A DNA stretch of 64,000 nt from CAZOHG01 sp964579725 (GCA_964579725.1 CAZOHG010000007.1:1-64000), one strand, 5' to 3'. Positions 9,159 to 18,424 are shown, counted from the stretch's first letter. A program made the numbers and translations. Notes: generated by a model from the sequence alone, not told the origin.

Positions 9159-9688
9159 AAAAGAAGCTCTACATTGTCCCCATTCACCGACCCAAAGCGG
9201 AAAATTTAAGACTCTTGCGTGCAGCGTTGGAAGAGGTTTTTCCTTTCGAGGTTGAATTGCTACGGTTGTCCTTCGATTTAAACGCCCTTTTTAACAGCCG
9301 CCGCAACCAGTACCATTCTACCGAGATTCTCGAAAATCTTTTGAAACAAATGCCCGCCGACACCGAACGCATTCTGGCCGTCACGGACCTGGATTTGTAC
9401 ATTCCCATCTTGACATTTGTTTTCGGCGAGGCGCAATTGCAAGGGCACGCCGCAGTGGTTTCCTGCCACAGGCTGCGAACCGAATTCTACGGACTTCCAC
9501 AAAATGCTCCTCTTTTAATGGAACGCCTCGTCAAAGAAGCCGTCCACGAGCTTGGTCACACATTCGGGTTGGTACACTGCGAAAACCCCACCTGCGTCAT
9601 GCACGCCTCCACCTACGTGGAAGAAATCGACCTCAAAAGCTACCATTTTTGTCCCGATTGTCAGGGACTGCTCCACCTGGACGGGTAG
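9155..9688 (+). CDS. amzA: archaemetzincin-family zinc metallopeptidase
   Basis: A 177-residue metallopeptidase. The zinc site is HELGHTFGLVHC (His131, Glu132, His135, His141), followed by C147-V-M149 as the Met-turn and a C166-P-D-C169 pair. Together with Cys142 and Cys147 these can build a second, structural zinc site. This is the archaemetzincin signature, found in archaea, vertebrates and scattered bacteria. No signal peptide is seen, so it is probably cytoplasmic. The start is TTG 9155, inside the stop codon of the regulator gene (4-bp overlap), so expression should depend on translation of that gene. The natural substrate is unknown. Confidence 0.9.
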   Translation: MKKKLYIVPIHRPKAENLRLLRAALEEVFPFEVELLRLSFDLNALFNSRRNQYHSTEILENLLKQMPADTERILAVTDLDLYIPILTFVFGEAQLQGHAAVVSCHRLRTEFYGLPQNAPLLMERLVKEAVHELGHTFGLVHCENPTCVMHASTYVEEIDLKSYHFCPDCQGLLHLDG

Positions 9689-9734
9689 CTCATTTTCCCA
9701 AGCTTTGCCCAAAGGCGTTTTCGGGTACACGAAT

Positions 9735-10460
9735 CTACAACATGTAGGCAAGCCCCGCGTAGAGAGAAGGAAATTTTGAGGGCTGGTCATATTTCCCTTG
9801 AGGGACAAAATTCATCTTGCCTTCCCCGAAAACTTGTACTGGCAAAATCGGCACTTTCAAACGAATTCCCACCAACAAATGCCAGCCGTACGTCATGTTT
9901 TTCTTAATGTCTTCTTTTAAAATTTCGTCCGTATTTAGGTCTTCCGCTGCATTTTTCAGATGGTCCAAAATGTACTTTTCGGAAACCACCGGCGCAATGT
10001 AATGGGCTCCCACGCCTCCTCCCACATAAACAGCCAAAGTTTTAAGAATGGGTGGAAATACAATCAGGTTTTTTTTCACTGAAACGTACACACCCAACCG
10101 TCCGAACGGCACGTCGTAATGGGTGGTGTCGCTTTGAAGGGGATTGTACAGATTAGGCCGAATGTACAGCAAAGGGTAGGTCATTTTGGAGGCATCCACA
10201 GAAATTTGCAGGTCAATGACGGGTAGGGTGTTCACAAACAGATCAAGCCCCGCCATTTTCGGGTTCTGAAATCCCTCTCGAACCACGCCAACCTGCGTCA
10301 GGTCGGCCAATTTAAACGAGCGATCCAGAGAGGGGATTTCAAATCGATCCAGTCCCCCGTGAATCCCAACCCCGATTCCCAGGCCAAACTGTGCCCGGGC
10401 AGAAAGCGTCAATCCCAACAAAATGAAGAAAAGGGCAAAAATCCCGACGGTTCGTTTCAT
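9735..10460 (-). CDS. secreted protein, probable outer-membrane beta-barrel
   Basis: This 241-residue protein starts with a clear Sec signal peptide (MKRTVGIFALFFILLGL, cleavage around ARAQ, residue 23). The mature part has alternating hydrophobic strands rich in Gly and aromatic residues, such as FGLGIGVGIHGG, LLYIRPNL, LAVYVGGGVGAHYIAP and LYAGLAYML at the very end. This fits a small outer-membrane barrel, although the final residue is Leu rather than the usual Phe. No specific family is recognised. Its ATG overlaps the stop of the DUF457-like gene by 4 bp. Confidence 0.6.
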   Translation of the reverse strand: MKRTVGIFALFFILLGLTLSARAQFGLGIGVGIHGGLDRFEIPSLDRSFKLADLTQVGVVREGFQNPKMAGLDLFVNTLPVIDLQISVDASKMTYPLLYIRPNLYNPLQSDTTHYDVPFGRLGVYVSVKKNLIVFPPILKTLAVYVGGGVGAHYIAPVVSEKYILDHLKNAAEDLNTDEILKEDIKKNMTYGWHLLVGIRLKVPILPVQVFGEGKMNFVPQGKYDQPSKFPSLYAGLAYML

Positions 10461-11044
10461 TTTTGGTTCTCCTCCAATTTAATGAATTTTCTCCAATAGA
10501 ATTTTCCGGTTGATTTCAAAAACTGAGGCAGCAACGCAAACGGCAGAAGGATTAAAAATTCCTGAGCCATTCCCAAAAGATTGTGCCTCACAAAGAGGCT
10601 CCTCAAAAAGGTTCCGGATTGAGACGATTTCTGAACATCCGAAAAAATCAGCAGGGGTGAGATTACGTAGCGCCGCGACACCGGCCAGAACAGGGGTTCT
10701 CCGATAGGCAGGCGGGTGTCCACCGTCAGGTAATCTAAAAAAAGGTGGGACAGGTAGAGAACAAACACAAAAAGCACACCTTTCCGGTAACTCCCGAGAT
10801 ATTTGGAGAACGTCCACCCGAAAAGGAAAGCCACTGCCAGACCAAACCCCAGACTGTGCGAAATGCCGTGGTGGTAAAGATTGGGATTTCCTTTCAAATA
10901 GCCGGGGATGAAATCTAAATCGGGGAAGAGTGCGAAGAAAACAGCCAGTGCGTAAAACACCGTACGCGAGCGCCGCGTCAAAGCGTTATCTTCGGTTTCG
11001 GCAAGGGCAATTCCTGCCAGCGAATGAGCCACAGGTGACGGCAT
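10457..11044 (-). CDS. DUF457/YdjM-type inner-membrane metal-binding protein
   Basis: A 195-residue protein with about four transmembrane helices. It begins MPSPVAHSLAGIALA, with a His in the first helix. An HHGISHS motif sits near residue 65 and a later LSHLFLDYLTVD segment carries His and Asp. These conserved His/Asp residues are typical of the YdjM/DUF457 family, annotated as membrane-bound metal-dependent hydrolases though activity is mostly untested. PIGEPLFWPVS near the end of the conserved part supports the call. The gene is translationally coupled (ATGA overlap) to the barrel-like protein. Confidence 0.75.
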   Translation of the reverse strand: MPSPVAHSLAGIALAETEDNALTRRSRTVFYALAVFFALFPDLDFIPGYLKGNPNLYHHGISHSLGFGLAVAFLFGWTFSKYLGSYRKGVLFVFVLYLSHLFLDYLTVDTRLPIGEPLFWPVSRRYVISPLLIFSDVQKSSQSGTFLRSLFVRHNLLGMAQEFLILLPFALLPQFLKSTGKFYWRKFIKLEENQK

Positions 11045-11173
11045 TAGACTTCCACTCTTTTGCGGACAATTTCAATGGAGCACAACTACCTCAAAAAACT
11101 CAGGAGACAAATTTCGATAACGAAGCAAATAGTTAAAAACGGTACCGGGAAATAAAATTGCTTTCAAAAAGGT

Positions 11174-11599
11174 TTAGTGAAAAAAGCCGTGCTGCCGAAG
11201 AAAAGTAAGCGCCCGTTCCGGGTCGGAAATGCTCCGAAGTCCCCTTTCAATGGGACAGGGGCCGTCCCCCGAGCGGTTCAAGATGACCGGAACACGATTT
11301 TGAGCCTCGCAACGAACGGCCCGAGATTCCAAAATTTGGCAAGCTCCCTCGCTGAGAATTTCCCCGAATACACCATCCAGGCCAAAGTGCACAGCAAGAA
11401 AGGCGACGGCTCGCCCCACAATTCTGTCCGCCAAAACGGCCCCTTGCACGGCTTCCTGCTGCGCCTTCAAAAAGGTGTAAAGCGGCTCCACACCCTGACC
11501 ATTTTCCACGGTCAAAACAGCCCCCTGCTTCACCACCACAAAGGCTGCCTTTTGGCGTGACAGGGTTTGGCGCGCCAAACGCAAATCTTCAACGGTCAC
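11174..11599 (-). CDS. DUF1893-family protein
   Basis: A 141-residue soluble protein. It opens with LRLARQTLSRQKAAFVVVKQG and has a central LADRIVGRAVAFLAVHFGLDGVF segment, which I associate with DUF1893 (the Thermotoga TM1506 group, with a cytidine-deaminase-like fold but without the usual zinc ligands). The C-terminus is unusual in containing DGPCPIERG. The start is GTG 11599, preceded by GAGGAAG at suitable distance, four bases after the stop of the amidotransferase gene, so the two are probably cotranscribed. No biochemical role is established. Confidence 0.7.
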   Translation of the reverse strand: MTVEDLRLARQTLSRQKAAFVVVKQGAVLTVENGQGVEPLYTFLKAQQEAVQGAVLADRIVGRAVAFLAVHFGLDGVFGEILSEGACQILESRAVRCEAQNRVPVILNRSGDGPCPIERGLRSISDPERALTFLRQHGFFH

Positions 11600-11602
11600 A
11601 AT

Positions 11603-12319
11603 TCAATCTTCCTCAAAAAAGAGCGGTTCCAGATTTTGCCAGATTTGCAACGCCAGCTTTTCCAATTTCGGCAAAAATTTCCGGCTTTCTTCCCGAAGAC
11701 CTTCGGGGGTTAGGCCTGCCTTTTGCAGGGTGGTTTGGTCGACTCTCGCCCAATATTCGATCAATTTTTCATTTGCTTCAAAATGAAACTGAACAGCGTA
11801 CACACTTTTGCCCGCTCGAAATGCCTGGTGCGGGTACATTTCGGAAGAAGCCAAAAGCTCGGCACCGGTTGGCAGGTCAAATGTGTCCCCGTGCCAGTGT
11901 ATTGGTACAAAAGTTTCGGGCACATTTTTAAAAAGGCGGTCTTTTTGCCCTGCCTCGGTTAAACGAACGGGCTTCCATCCGATTTCAGGGCCCTTTTCTC
12001 CCTTAAACACCCGGGCTCCCAACGCCTGCGTAATCAGTTGGCTCCCCAAACAAATTCCCAACACGGGACGTTCTGCCTTCAGGACGCGCGCCAGCCAATT
12101 TAATTCCTCGTGAAGAAACGGATACTCGTCCTGTTGGTACACTCCCATAAAACCGCCCAAAACAAGAAAACCGGAATAGGCTTCCAAGCGCGCAGGCAAC
12201 AGTTCACCTCGTGCTACATCCCGGTACGTAAACGGAATTCCACGGTCAATGAAAATTTTCTCCAAACTGCCCAGATTTTCTTCCAAATGGTGTCGAACCA
12301 CAAGCAACGGTAACTTCAT
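11603..12319 (-). CDS. class I glutamine amidotransferase (GMP synthase-like)
   Basis: A stand-alone 238-residue GATase-1 domain. The nucleophile elbow is LGICLGSQLI with the catalytic Cys near residue 94. The distal His and Glu lie in QFHFEANEKLIEYWA near 174-176. Another motif, PIHWHGDTFDLP, is typical of the subgroup annotated as GMP-synthase-related amidotransferases that act without a fused synthetase. It hydrolyses glutamine to deliver ammonia; the acceptor is unknown. GAGGAAGG precedes the ATG. It heads a two-gene unit with the DUF1893 gene. Confidence 0.85.
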   Translation of the reverse strand: MKLPLLVVRHHLEENLGSLEKIFIDRGIPFTYRDVARGELLPARLEAYSGFLVLGGFMGVYQQDEYPFLHEELNWLARVLKAERPVLGICLGSQLITQALGARVFKGEKGPEIGWKPVRLTEAGQKDRLFKNVPETFVPIHWHGDTFDLPTGAELLASSEMYPHQAFRAGKSVYAVQFHFEANEKLIEYWARVDQTTLQKAGLTPEGLREESRKFLPKLEKLALQIWQNLEPLFFEED

Positions 12320-12426
12320 TTTCCTTCCTCACCTCGTCGTCTTTTTCTTCTGTTGCCTTTTTAATACGCCTTTTCAGTGGCAATTCATTTAAAAATAGCA
12401 AAAAATTCCTTTTCTTTCCATTCAAT

Positions 12427-13593
12427 TTACGTAAAGGCCGCAATGCCGGTAATGTGTTGCCCGACGATCAGGGTGTGAATGTCGTGTGTGCCCTCGTAGG
12501 TTTTCACCGATTCCAGATTGGCAGCATGCCGCATGGCCTGGTATTCCCCTACAATGCCGTTGGCGCCCAAAATGTCACGGGCCGTGCGGGCGATTTCCAG
12601 CGCCCAGTACACGTTGTTGCGCTTGGCCAGCGAAATATGGTAAAATTTGGCCTTTCCCTGATCTTTTAAACGGCCGAGGTGCAGCGTCAAAAACTGCATT
12701 TTGGTGATTTCCGTCAGCATTTCTACCAATTTTTGCTGCTGAATTTGATAGCCCGCAATGGGCCGCTCAAATTGAACTCGGTTCTGGGCGTACCGGAGTG
12801 CCTCGTCGTAGCAGGCCATGGCCGAACCAATGGCCCCCCAGGCAATGGAGTATCGAGCTTGCGTCAGGCACATGAGCGGGTATTTTAAACCCTGCGCCTC
12901 GGGCAACCGGTTTTCCTTGGGGATTCGGCAGTCGTCGAAAATGAGCTCCGACGTCACGGAAGCACGCAACGAAAGTTTGTGCCGAATGAGCGTCGTGCGA
13001 AAACCGGGCGTACCTTTTTCGACCAAAAAACCGTTTACGACTCCGTTTAACTTGGCCCACACCACGGCTACGTCCGCAATGCTACCGTTGGTAATCCACA
13101 TTTTGGTGCCGTTTAAGACATACGAATCGCCGTCGTCCACCGCCGTCGTGCGCATACCGCCAGGATTGGAACCAAAGTCCGGCTCGGTCAACCCGTAACA
13201 CCCCACCAGCTTTCCGGCTGCCAATTCCGGCAAAAATTTCTTTTTTTGGGCTTCGCTGCCAAAGCTCAAAATGGGGTACATGACCAGTGCTCCCTGGACC
13301 GAGGCAAAGCTCCGAATGGCACTGTCACCGCGTTCCAACTCCTGCATGGCCAAGCCGTACGCCACATTATTGAGTCCGGCGGCACCGTACCCCTGGAGAT
13401 TGGCCCCCAAAACGCCCAGCGCACCCATTTCCGAAATCAAATGCCGGGGAAATTCTCCGGCCTCGTAGTGTTCCTCAATAATCGGCAACACCCGGTCTTC
13501 CACCCACTGGCGCACCGTGTCGCGAACCAAACGCTCCTCATCGGTCAACAAATCGTCAAAATGCAGAAAATCAACCCCTTGAAAACGTCCCAT
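12427..13593 (-). CDS. acyl-CoA dehydrogenase, glutaryl-CoA dehydrogenase-like
   Basis: A 388-residue FAD enzyme covering the N-terminal helical, middle beta and C-terminal helical domains. YGLTEPDFGSNPGGMRT is the acyl-CoA dehydrogenase signature. VKTYEGTHDIHTLIVGQ carries the catalytic base Glu in the TYEGT context seen in glutaryl-CoA dehydrogenase. The family oxidises and, in the glutaryl group, decarboxylates glutaryl-CoA in lysine/tryptophan or benzoate breakdown; decarboxylation here is inferred. ATG 13593 has GAGGTG upstream; an ATG at 13608 would add five residues. No electron-transfer flavoprotein gene is close, so electrons must pass to partners encoded elsewhere. Confidence 0.85.
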   Translation of the reverse strand: MGRFQGVDFLHFDDLLTDEERLVRDTVRQWVEDRVLPIIEEHYEAGEFPRHLISEMGALGVLGANLQGYGAAGLNNVAYGLAMQELERGDSAIRSFASVQGALVMYPILSFGSEAQKKKFLPELAAGKLVGCYGLTEPDFGSNPGGMRTTAVDDGDSYVLNGTKMWITNGSIADVAVVWAKLNGVVNGFLVEKGTPGFRTTLIRHKLSLRASVTSELIFDDCRIPKENRLPEAQGLKYPLMCLTQARYSIAWGAIGSAMACYDEALRYAQNRVQFERPIAGYQIQQQKLVEMLTEITKMQFLTLHLGRLKDQGKAKFYHISLAKRNNVYWALEIARTARDILGANGIVGEYQAMRHAANLESVKTYEGTHDIHTLIVGQHITGIAAFT

Positions 13594-13858
13594 GGCACCT
13601 CTTCTCATTCGATCTCTTCACACCGCCTTTTTTCTTTTTTTGTTTCGGCACAAAACCTTCCTGCGACGGACGGGCAGTTTTCTTCGCACGGTTTATTGTG
13701 CGCCTTCGCAAATCAAACGACAGATTTTTAAACGGTTTCCGTGGCACGGCTCTTTTCCCGCAAGCATTTTGGAAGCGTTTTCCCCCGGAAATTCTTTATT
13801 TTTTTCCTGGCATTTGGCAAAAATATTTCAGGGAATCCCATTCGTTTTGCTCTCAGAC

Positions 13859-15403
13859 TCAATGCACCCAATTGGGAAGCTGTCCCAGTGTAATCCCAAA
13901 AATTGGGATTGCCAAAACGTACATGACAATGGTCACAACAATTACGCCAAGCACATCCAAGACAAATCCGACCTTAAACATTTTTGGAATCGTTAGATAC
14001 CCGGCTCCGAACACAATTGCGTTCGGCGGCGTGGCCACCGGCAACATGAAGGCCAGCGAGGCCGCAATGGTTGCCGTAATCATCAAGAGAAAGGGATGGT
14101 GCCCCATCCCAATGGATGTAGCTGCCATAATCGGCATAAAAATGGTGGCAATGGCCGTGTTGGACGTCACTTCGGTCAGCAAGGCAATCATGAGGGCCGT
14201 GAGAAAAATCATGACCGGCAAAGGCACATTGCGTAAAACCGAAAGCGAATGGCCGATCCACTCCGCAAGCCCAGTCACCTGAAAGCCCTGCGCCAAGGCA
14301 ATCCCGCCGCCAAAAAGAATGAGAATTCCCCACGGCACGCCCTTCGCCTGTTCCCAATCCAGCAGGAAAACCCCCTTTTTAAAATCAACCGGCGTAAGGA
14401 AGAGAAAGACGCTTACAAAAATAGCCACAGTGGAATCGTGGACGTATTTGGCAATGCCCAACAGGTTTGACCAGCCGGGAATGGTTAGAAATCCCATGTG
14501 AATGTTTTTTCGGAAGATCCAGCCCAAGGCCATGACCAAAAACCAGAAGAGGGTCAGCCGTTCCGCTTTGGTCAAGGGGCCCAATTCACTGAGCTGTTTG
14601 CGCACAATTTCCCGCCCGCCGGGTAAATTTTTCATTTTGATGGGGGTACCGAATTTGACTAAATAAAACCACGCCATCGGCAGGAAAACCACCACAAGGG
14701 GAAATCCCACCAAAAACCACCGGAAAAAATCGATTTCGGGGGCTGCCGGAAAAAGCTTTTTCACGGCGGCGGCAAATACGATATTAGGCGGTGTGCCCAC
14801 CAACGTCCCAATGCCTCCAATACTGGCGGCGTAGGCAATACCCAAAAGCATGGCCACATTGAAGGGATCTTCTTTGGCAATCGTCTCCCCCGCCTTTCTT
14901 CGCAGGCTTTCGGTGTGGTAAATGATTGCCAGGGCAATGGGCAACATCATCATGGTAGTCGCCGTGTTGGAAATCCACATGGAAAGAAAAGCCGTGGCCA
15001 CCATAAAGCCAAGGATGATCTTTTTAGGGCTTGTGCCCAACAAATGAATAATATTCAACGCCACGCGGCGGTGGAGCTGCCACTTTTCCATGGTCATGGC
15101 CATTAAAAATCCACCTAAAAACAGAAAAATATTCTTGTCGCCGTAGGCTGACGCCACGGATTTGGCATTGGAAATTTCCAGAAGCGGAAAAAGAGCCAGG
15201 GGAATCAAAGCCGTTGCCGGAATGGGGATTGCCTCGGTAATCCACCAAATGACCATTAGCATGGCAACGGCGGCTGTTTTCCATGCTTCAGGCGACATGC
15301 CGTGAGGGGCTGGCAACACCAGCATGACAATAAAAACCGGAATGCCTGACCAAAAACCCAATTTTTGCCGAAATTCGTACCTTCCAACTTCGCGCTTTTC
15401 CAT
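13859..15403 (-). CDS. DASS/SLC13-family sodium:dicarboxylate symporter
   Basis: A 514-residue membrane protein of the divalent anion:sodium symporter family, with about 11-12 helices. Two family hallmarks are visible: WISNTATTMMMLPIALAI in the first half and TEVTSNTAIATIFMPIMAA in the second, the paired SNT motifs that bind sodium and substrate carboxylate. The likely substrates are C4-dicarboxylates such as succinate, malate or fumarate; sulfate and phosphate are less likely alternatives in the family. A GAGG site precedes the ATG. It lies downstream of the arsA-containing unit with a 35-bp gap. Confidence 0.9.
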   Translation of the reverse strand: MEKREVGRYEFRQKLGFWSGIPVFIVMLVLPAPHGMSPEAWKTAAVAMLMVIWWITEAIPIPATALIPLALFPLLEISNAKSVASAYGDKNIFLFLGGFLMAMTMEKWQLHRRVALNIIHLLGTSPKKIILGFMVATAFLSMWISNTATTMMMLPIALAIIYHTESLRRKAGETIAKEDPFNVAMLLGIAYAASIGGIGTLVGTPPNIVFAAAVKKLFPAAPEIDFFRWFLVGFPLVVVFLPMAWFYLVKFGTPIKMKNLPGGREIVRKQLSELGPLTKAERLTLFWFLVMALGWIFRKNIHMGFLTIPGWSNLLGIAKYVHDSTVAIFVSVFLFLTPVDFKKGVFLLDWEQAKGVPWGILILFGGGIALAQGFQVTGLAEWIGHSLSVLRNVPLPVMIFLTALMIALLTEVTSNTAIATIFMPIMAATSIGMGHHPFLLMITATIAASLAFMLPVATPPNAIVFGAGYLTIPKMFKVGFVLDVLGVIVVTIVMYVLAIPIFGITLGQLPNWVH

Positions 15404-15438
15404 GATGACCTCGCTCGTCTAAGGATTTTGTACTCGTT

Positions 15439-16353
15439 TCATTCGAAAAGCGGCTGAACAAATGGAATCAGTCGTTTGAGTCGGTCTATCCCTTTGACCT
15501 CTTCCCCCAAAAAAGGGATTCGAACGGATGTCAACTTTGGGAATTTCCGTTCGATTTTCTCCAAAATTTTCCGCTGAGAAGCCACATACCCCGGATACGG
15601 GAAGGTTTCATCCACCAGACGGTTGACAACCAAACCGGCTGGATTTACCCCGTAGTAGTGCAAAATTTTAGCCGTCCGAACCGTTTCCTCGTAGGCAAGT
15701 GTTTCCGGATTTAGCACCAAAAACAGAGCCGTCTGCGGAGATTTTAATATTTCAGCGATTTCGGCAAATTGTTTTTGCATGGCGTACAGGGTTTCGATTA
15801 CCGGATCCTTTTCGCGGGTCAGCATCTCCCGCAACTTCAAAATGCCCTTTCTGGACTGGATCAGGAATTGAATCCAGGCGTCCAAATAGTCGGGCATAAA
15901 AATAAGCCTCAACGTGGAAGCCGTGGGAGCAGTGTCGAAGACCACCGTCTGGACGTCCCGGCGCAAAAGATGGCGGGAAAATTCGTCAAAAATAGCCGAT
16001 TCGTAGGCGCCGGGATTGTGTTCCAATGTATTTAAATAAGATTCCAGGTTCAAATCAAACTCACGCAACGTGGCGGCGTACTGTTTCAGGATTTTTTGTT
16101 TGTAGGCTTGAATCGCTTTTTCGGGGTCAATTTCAAGGGCGACCAGATTTTCGGCAACGGGAGTCTCCTGTCCCCCGATCGATTTTTCAAAAATGTCCGA
16201 AAGCGAGTGCGCCGGATCCGTCGAAACAATTAGGGTGGGATTTTTCGAGGCCCAGTACAGCGACGCCGTAGCCGCGAGCGTTGTTTTTCCCACACCGCCT
16301 TTCCCGCCGAAAAGAATTTTTGACCTCGCACCCGCCGTATTGCGCCCCTCCAA
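15439..16353 (-). CDS. ArsA/GET3-family ATPase, single-domain
   Basis: A 304-residue P-loop ATPase. The deviant Walker A is GGKGGVGKTTLA near residue 17, switch I is STDPAHSLSDIF, and FDTAPTASTLRL is switch II. VLNPETLAYEETVR follows. It has one nucleotide-binding domain, as in GET3 and many bacterial homologues, rather than the fused pair of plasmid ArsA. The Cys residues that bind arsenite in ArsA are not evident, and no arsR, arsB or arsD is nearby, so arsenic resistance is unlikely. The start seems to be TTG 16353, three bases after the stop of the small upstream gene. Substrate or client unknown. Confidence 0.85.
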   Translation of the reverse strand: MEGRNTAGARSKILFGGKGGVGKTTLAATASLYWASKNPTLIVSTDPAHSLSDIFEKSIGGQETPVAENLVALEIDPEKAIQAYKQKILKQYAATLREFDLNLESYLNTLEHNPGAYESAIFDEFSRHLLRRDVQTVVFDTAPTASTLRLIFMPDYLDAWIQFLIQSRKGILKLREMLTREKDPVIETLYAMQKQFAEIAEILKSPQTALFLVLNPETLAYEETVRTAKILHYYGVNPAGLVVNRLVDETFPYPGYVASQRKILEKIERKFPKLTSVRIPFLGEEVKGIDRLKRLIPFVQPLFE

Positions 16354-16356
16354 ATT

Positions 16357-16662
16357 TTAAAATTCCCGGGCGTACTCCGCCATCCGGTCGTAAATGCTTT
16401 CTTTTCCCCGTGCCATTCGACGCTTCCAGTATGGTAATTCTTTGAGAAAAAAAGGGAGTAGTCGGTAGCTGACGTAATTCGGCACCGGTAGCCCGATGAG
16501 GTCACCGAAACAGATCAACATAAAAAAATCCATTCGTCGAGCCATCTCTTTTTCAATATGCTGTTTCAAAGAAAGCTCAAAACTCCCGTACAAAAAAAGT
16601 CGCAACCCGTGCCAGAATTTCTTCACCCCGGCGCCAAATTGGCGGAAAAATCGTCGAATCAT
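16357..16662 (-). CDS. small membrane-associated protein between cstA and arsA, unknown
   Basis: A 101-residue protein I cannot assign. It has a basic amphipathic N-terminus (MIRRFFRQFGAGVKKFWHGL), a helix-rich middle with EMARRMDFFMLICFGDLIGL, and a polar tail (YWKRRMARGKESIYDRMAEY). One membrane helix or a membrane-surface helix is likely at about 49-75. Its ATG overlaps the stop of cstA by 4 bp and its stop lies three bases before arsA, so all three are tightly coupled. CstA proteins elsewhere are often followed by a short YbdD protein, but this sequence does not resemble YbdD. Confidence 0.65.
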   Translation of the reverse strand: MIRRFFRQFGAGVKKFWHGLRLFLYGSFELSLKQHIEKEMARRMDFFMLICFGDLIGLPVPNYVSYRLLPFFLKELPYWKRRMARGKESIYDRMAEYAREF

Positions 16663-18299
16663 TTCGTACCGCCCGCTTCTTGTAAACCGCCTGCCCGTCC
16701 CTTTTTCATGCTGTTGTAGGCCTGAAGCGCCAAAACAACCGCCACTAAAAACAAAACAATCGCCATGCCCATAAGCAGAAAATTCTTGCCCAGCGCGTTT
16801 TTAATAATCAGGGAAACAAGAGCCGTCAGAGTGACCAAAAACATGAAGTACATTGGCCAGCGGGTAAAGGCGTTTTTGGTTCCCAATTGAGCCAACCAAA
16901 CGGACACGGCTAAAAGTGCCAAAGCCGCCAAAAGTTGATTGGCCGAACCGAAAATCGGCCAAATAGCCTTCCATTGGCCGCTAAGGGCCAGAGCCCCCCC
17001 GAAAAAAACGCTGACCGTAGTTCCAATAAACCGGTTGGTTGCTAACACAGATTGTTTGGCCACACCTTCCTTCTCGAAAAACTCCTGAAAAGCGTAGCGG
17101 GAAAGCCGTGTGGCCGTGTCTAGTGATGTGAGAGCAAACGCCGAGACGGCCAGAGCAGCGAAGGTTTTACCCACGTGAATCGGAATTCCGAGGGCTGCCA
17201 TGAAATTACCCACACTGGTGGAAAAAAGGGCAATGGGGCCGCCACCTGTCTTGGAGAGAAATGCAGCGTAATTCGATTTTAGCAAAACGGCGGCCGCCGT
17301 CAACGAAACCACAGCTAACAACCCTTCGGTCAACATCCCGCCGTACCCAATAATTCGGGCGTCGGGCTCTTTGTCCAATTGCTTGGCGGTTGTGCCGGAA
17401 CCCACCAGAGAATGAAAACCCGAAATCGCTCCACAAGCCACGGTGACAAAAAGAATCGGAAATAAATACCCCAAATCCGTGTGAAATTGGGTGTAGGTCA
17501 CCAACTGGATTTTGGGATTCCCAATAAAAATACCCAACACGGCCCCGAGAATCAGCGCGTAAAGTAGAAAAGAATTGAGGTAGTCTCGCGGCTGAAGAAG
17601 AATCCAGACCGGCGTCACAGACGCAACAAAAATATAGCCGAGAAGAATGTAAATCCACACAGAATTGGACAATTTAATCGGGAAAAGAATCCCAAGGTAA
17701 ACGCTTATAAAAAGGAGTGTAACGCCAATGAGTGTGGCCAGCCCCACGTGAATGTGGTAACGGTAAACCGCCGCCCCGAACAGCAGAGCAAGGAGCAAAA
17801 ACAGTACCGAGGCCGTAGCCGACGCCGGGACGGAAACAAAGGTCTTGGCAACCACAATGGTGAAAACGGCAATAACCAAAATGAGCGTTGACCACGCAAA
17901 AATAAGAAAAAGCTTTTTCCCGCTCTCTCCCACGTGTTCTTCAATAATTTCCCCAATGGATTTACCCTGGTGCCGAATGGACGCTACGATTGCCGAGGTG
18001 TCGTGGACGCCCCCAATAAAAATCGAGCCGAAAAGAATCCACAGGTAAACCGGAATCCAGCCGAACACTGCGGCCGTAATGGGACCGATTATTGGAGCCG
18101 CTCCCGCAATGGAGGCGAAGTGGTGTCCGAATAAAATGGGCACCCTGGCAGGGACGTAATCCACGCCGTCCGTCATGGTGTGGGCCGGTGTGGGCCGCGC
18201 CGGATCCAAACCCAGACGATTTGCCACAAATTTTCCGTAAAATAAATAGGCCACAGCGAAAAGAATCAGCGCCAACAACAATAAATACGCAGAACCCAT
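16659..18299 (-). CDS. cstA: carbon starvation protein A (peptide/pyruvate transporter)
   Basis: A 546-residue polytopic membrane protein of the CstA/BtsT family. Family blocks seen include RVPILFGHHFASIAGAAPI near residue 60, GGVHDTSAIVASIRHQG near 105, CGAISGFHSLVGSGTTAKQL near 290 and TSLDTATRLSRYAFQE near 390. CstA in enterobacteria takes up peptides during carbon starvation and its paralogue BtsT takes up pyruvate; which substrate applies here is not clear. ATG 18299 has GGAGGAAGAA just upstream. A structured, GC-rich stretch of about 120 bases lies in the leader region upstream (18425-18560). Confidence 0.93.
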   Translation of the reverse strand: MGSAYLLLLALILFAVAYLFYGKFVANRLGLDPARPTPAHTMTDGVDYVPARVPILFGHHFASIAGAAPIIGPITAAVFGWIPVYLWILFGSIFIGGVHDTSAIVASIRHQGKSIGEIIEEHVGESGKKLFLIFAWSTLILVIAVFTIVVAKTFVSVPASATASVLFLLLALLFGAAVYRYHIHVGLATLIGVTLLFISVYLGILFPIKLSNSVWIYILLGYIFVASVTPVWILLQPRDYLNSFLLYALILGAVLGIFIGNPKIQLVTYTQFHTDLGYLFPILFVTVACGAISGFHSLVGSGTTAKQLDKEPDARIIGYGGMLTEGLLAVVSLTAAAVLLKSNYAAFLSKTGGGPIALFSTSVGNFMAALGIPIHVGKTFAALAVSAFALTSLDTATRLSRYAFQEFFEKEGVAKQSVLATNRFIGTTVSVFFGGALALSGQWKAIWPIFGSANQLLAALALLAVSVWLAQLGTKNAFTRWPMYFMFLVTLTALVSLIIKNALGKNFLLMGMAIVLFLVAVVLALQAYNSMKKGRAGGLQEAGGTK

Positions 18300-18424
18300 T
18301 TCTTCCTCCGTCTTGTTTTTCGGTTCGCCGCTGCGCAGCGTAGGGCTTTTCCAGAAAAAGACTGCTGTCAAAAGGATAAAAAATCCACACCGATTGCGTT
18401 GTCATAATATACAATAAACGCTAA

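Noticed and set aside
13741..13765. TGGCACG-containing sequence as a plus-strand sigma-54 promoter
   Set aside because: The -12 GC is missing at the required distance, and no plus-strand gene follows.
15439..16353. Arsenic resistance operon
   Set aside because: The ArsA-like protein has a single domain, no visible metal-binding Cys set, and no arsB, arsD or arsR neighbours.
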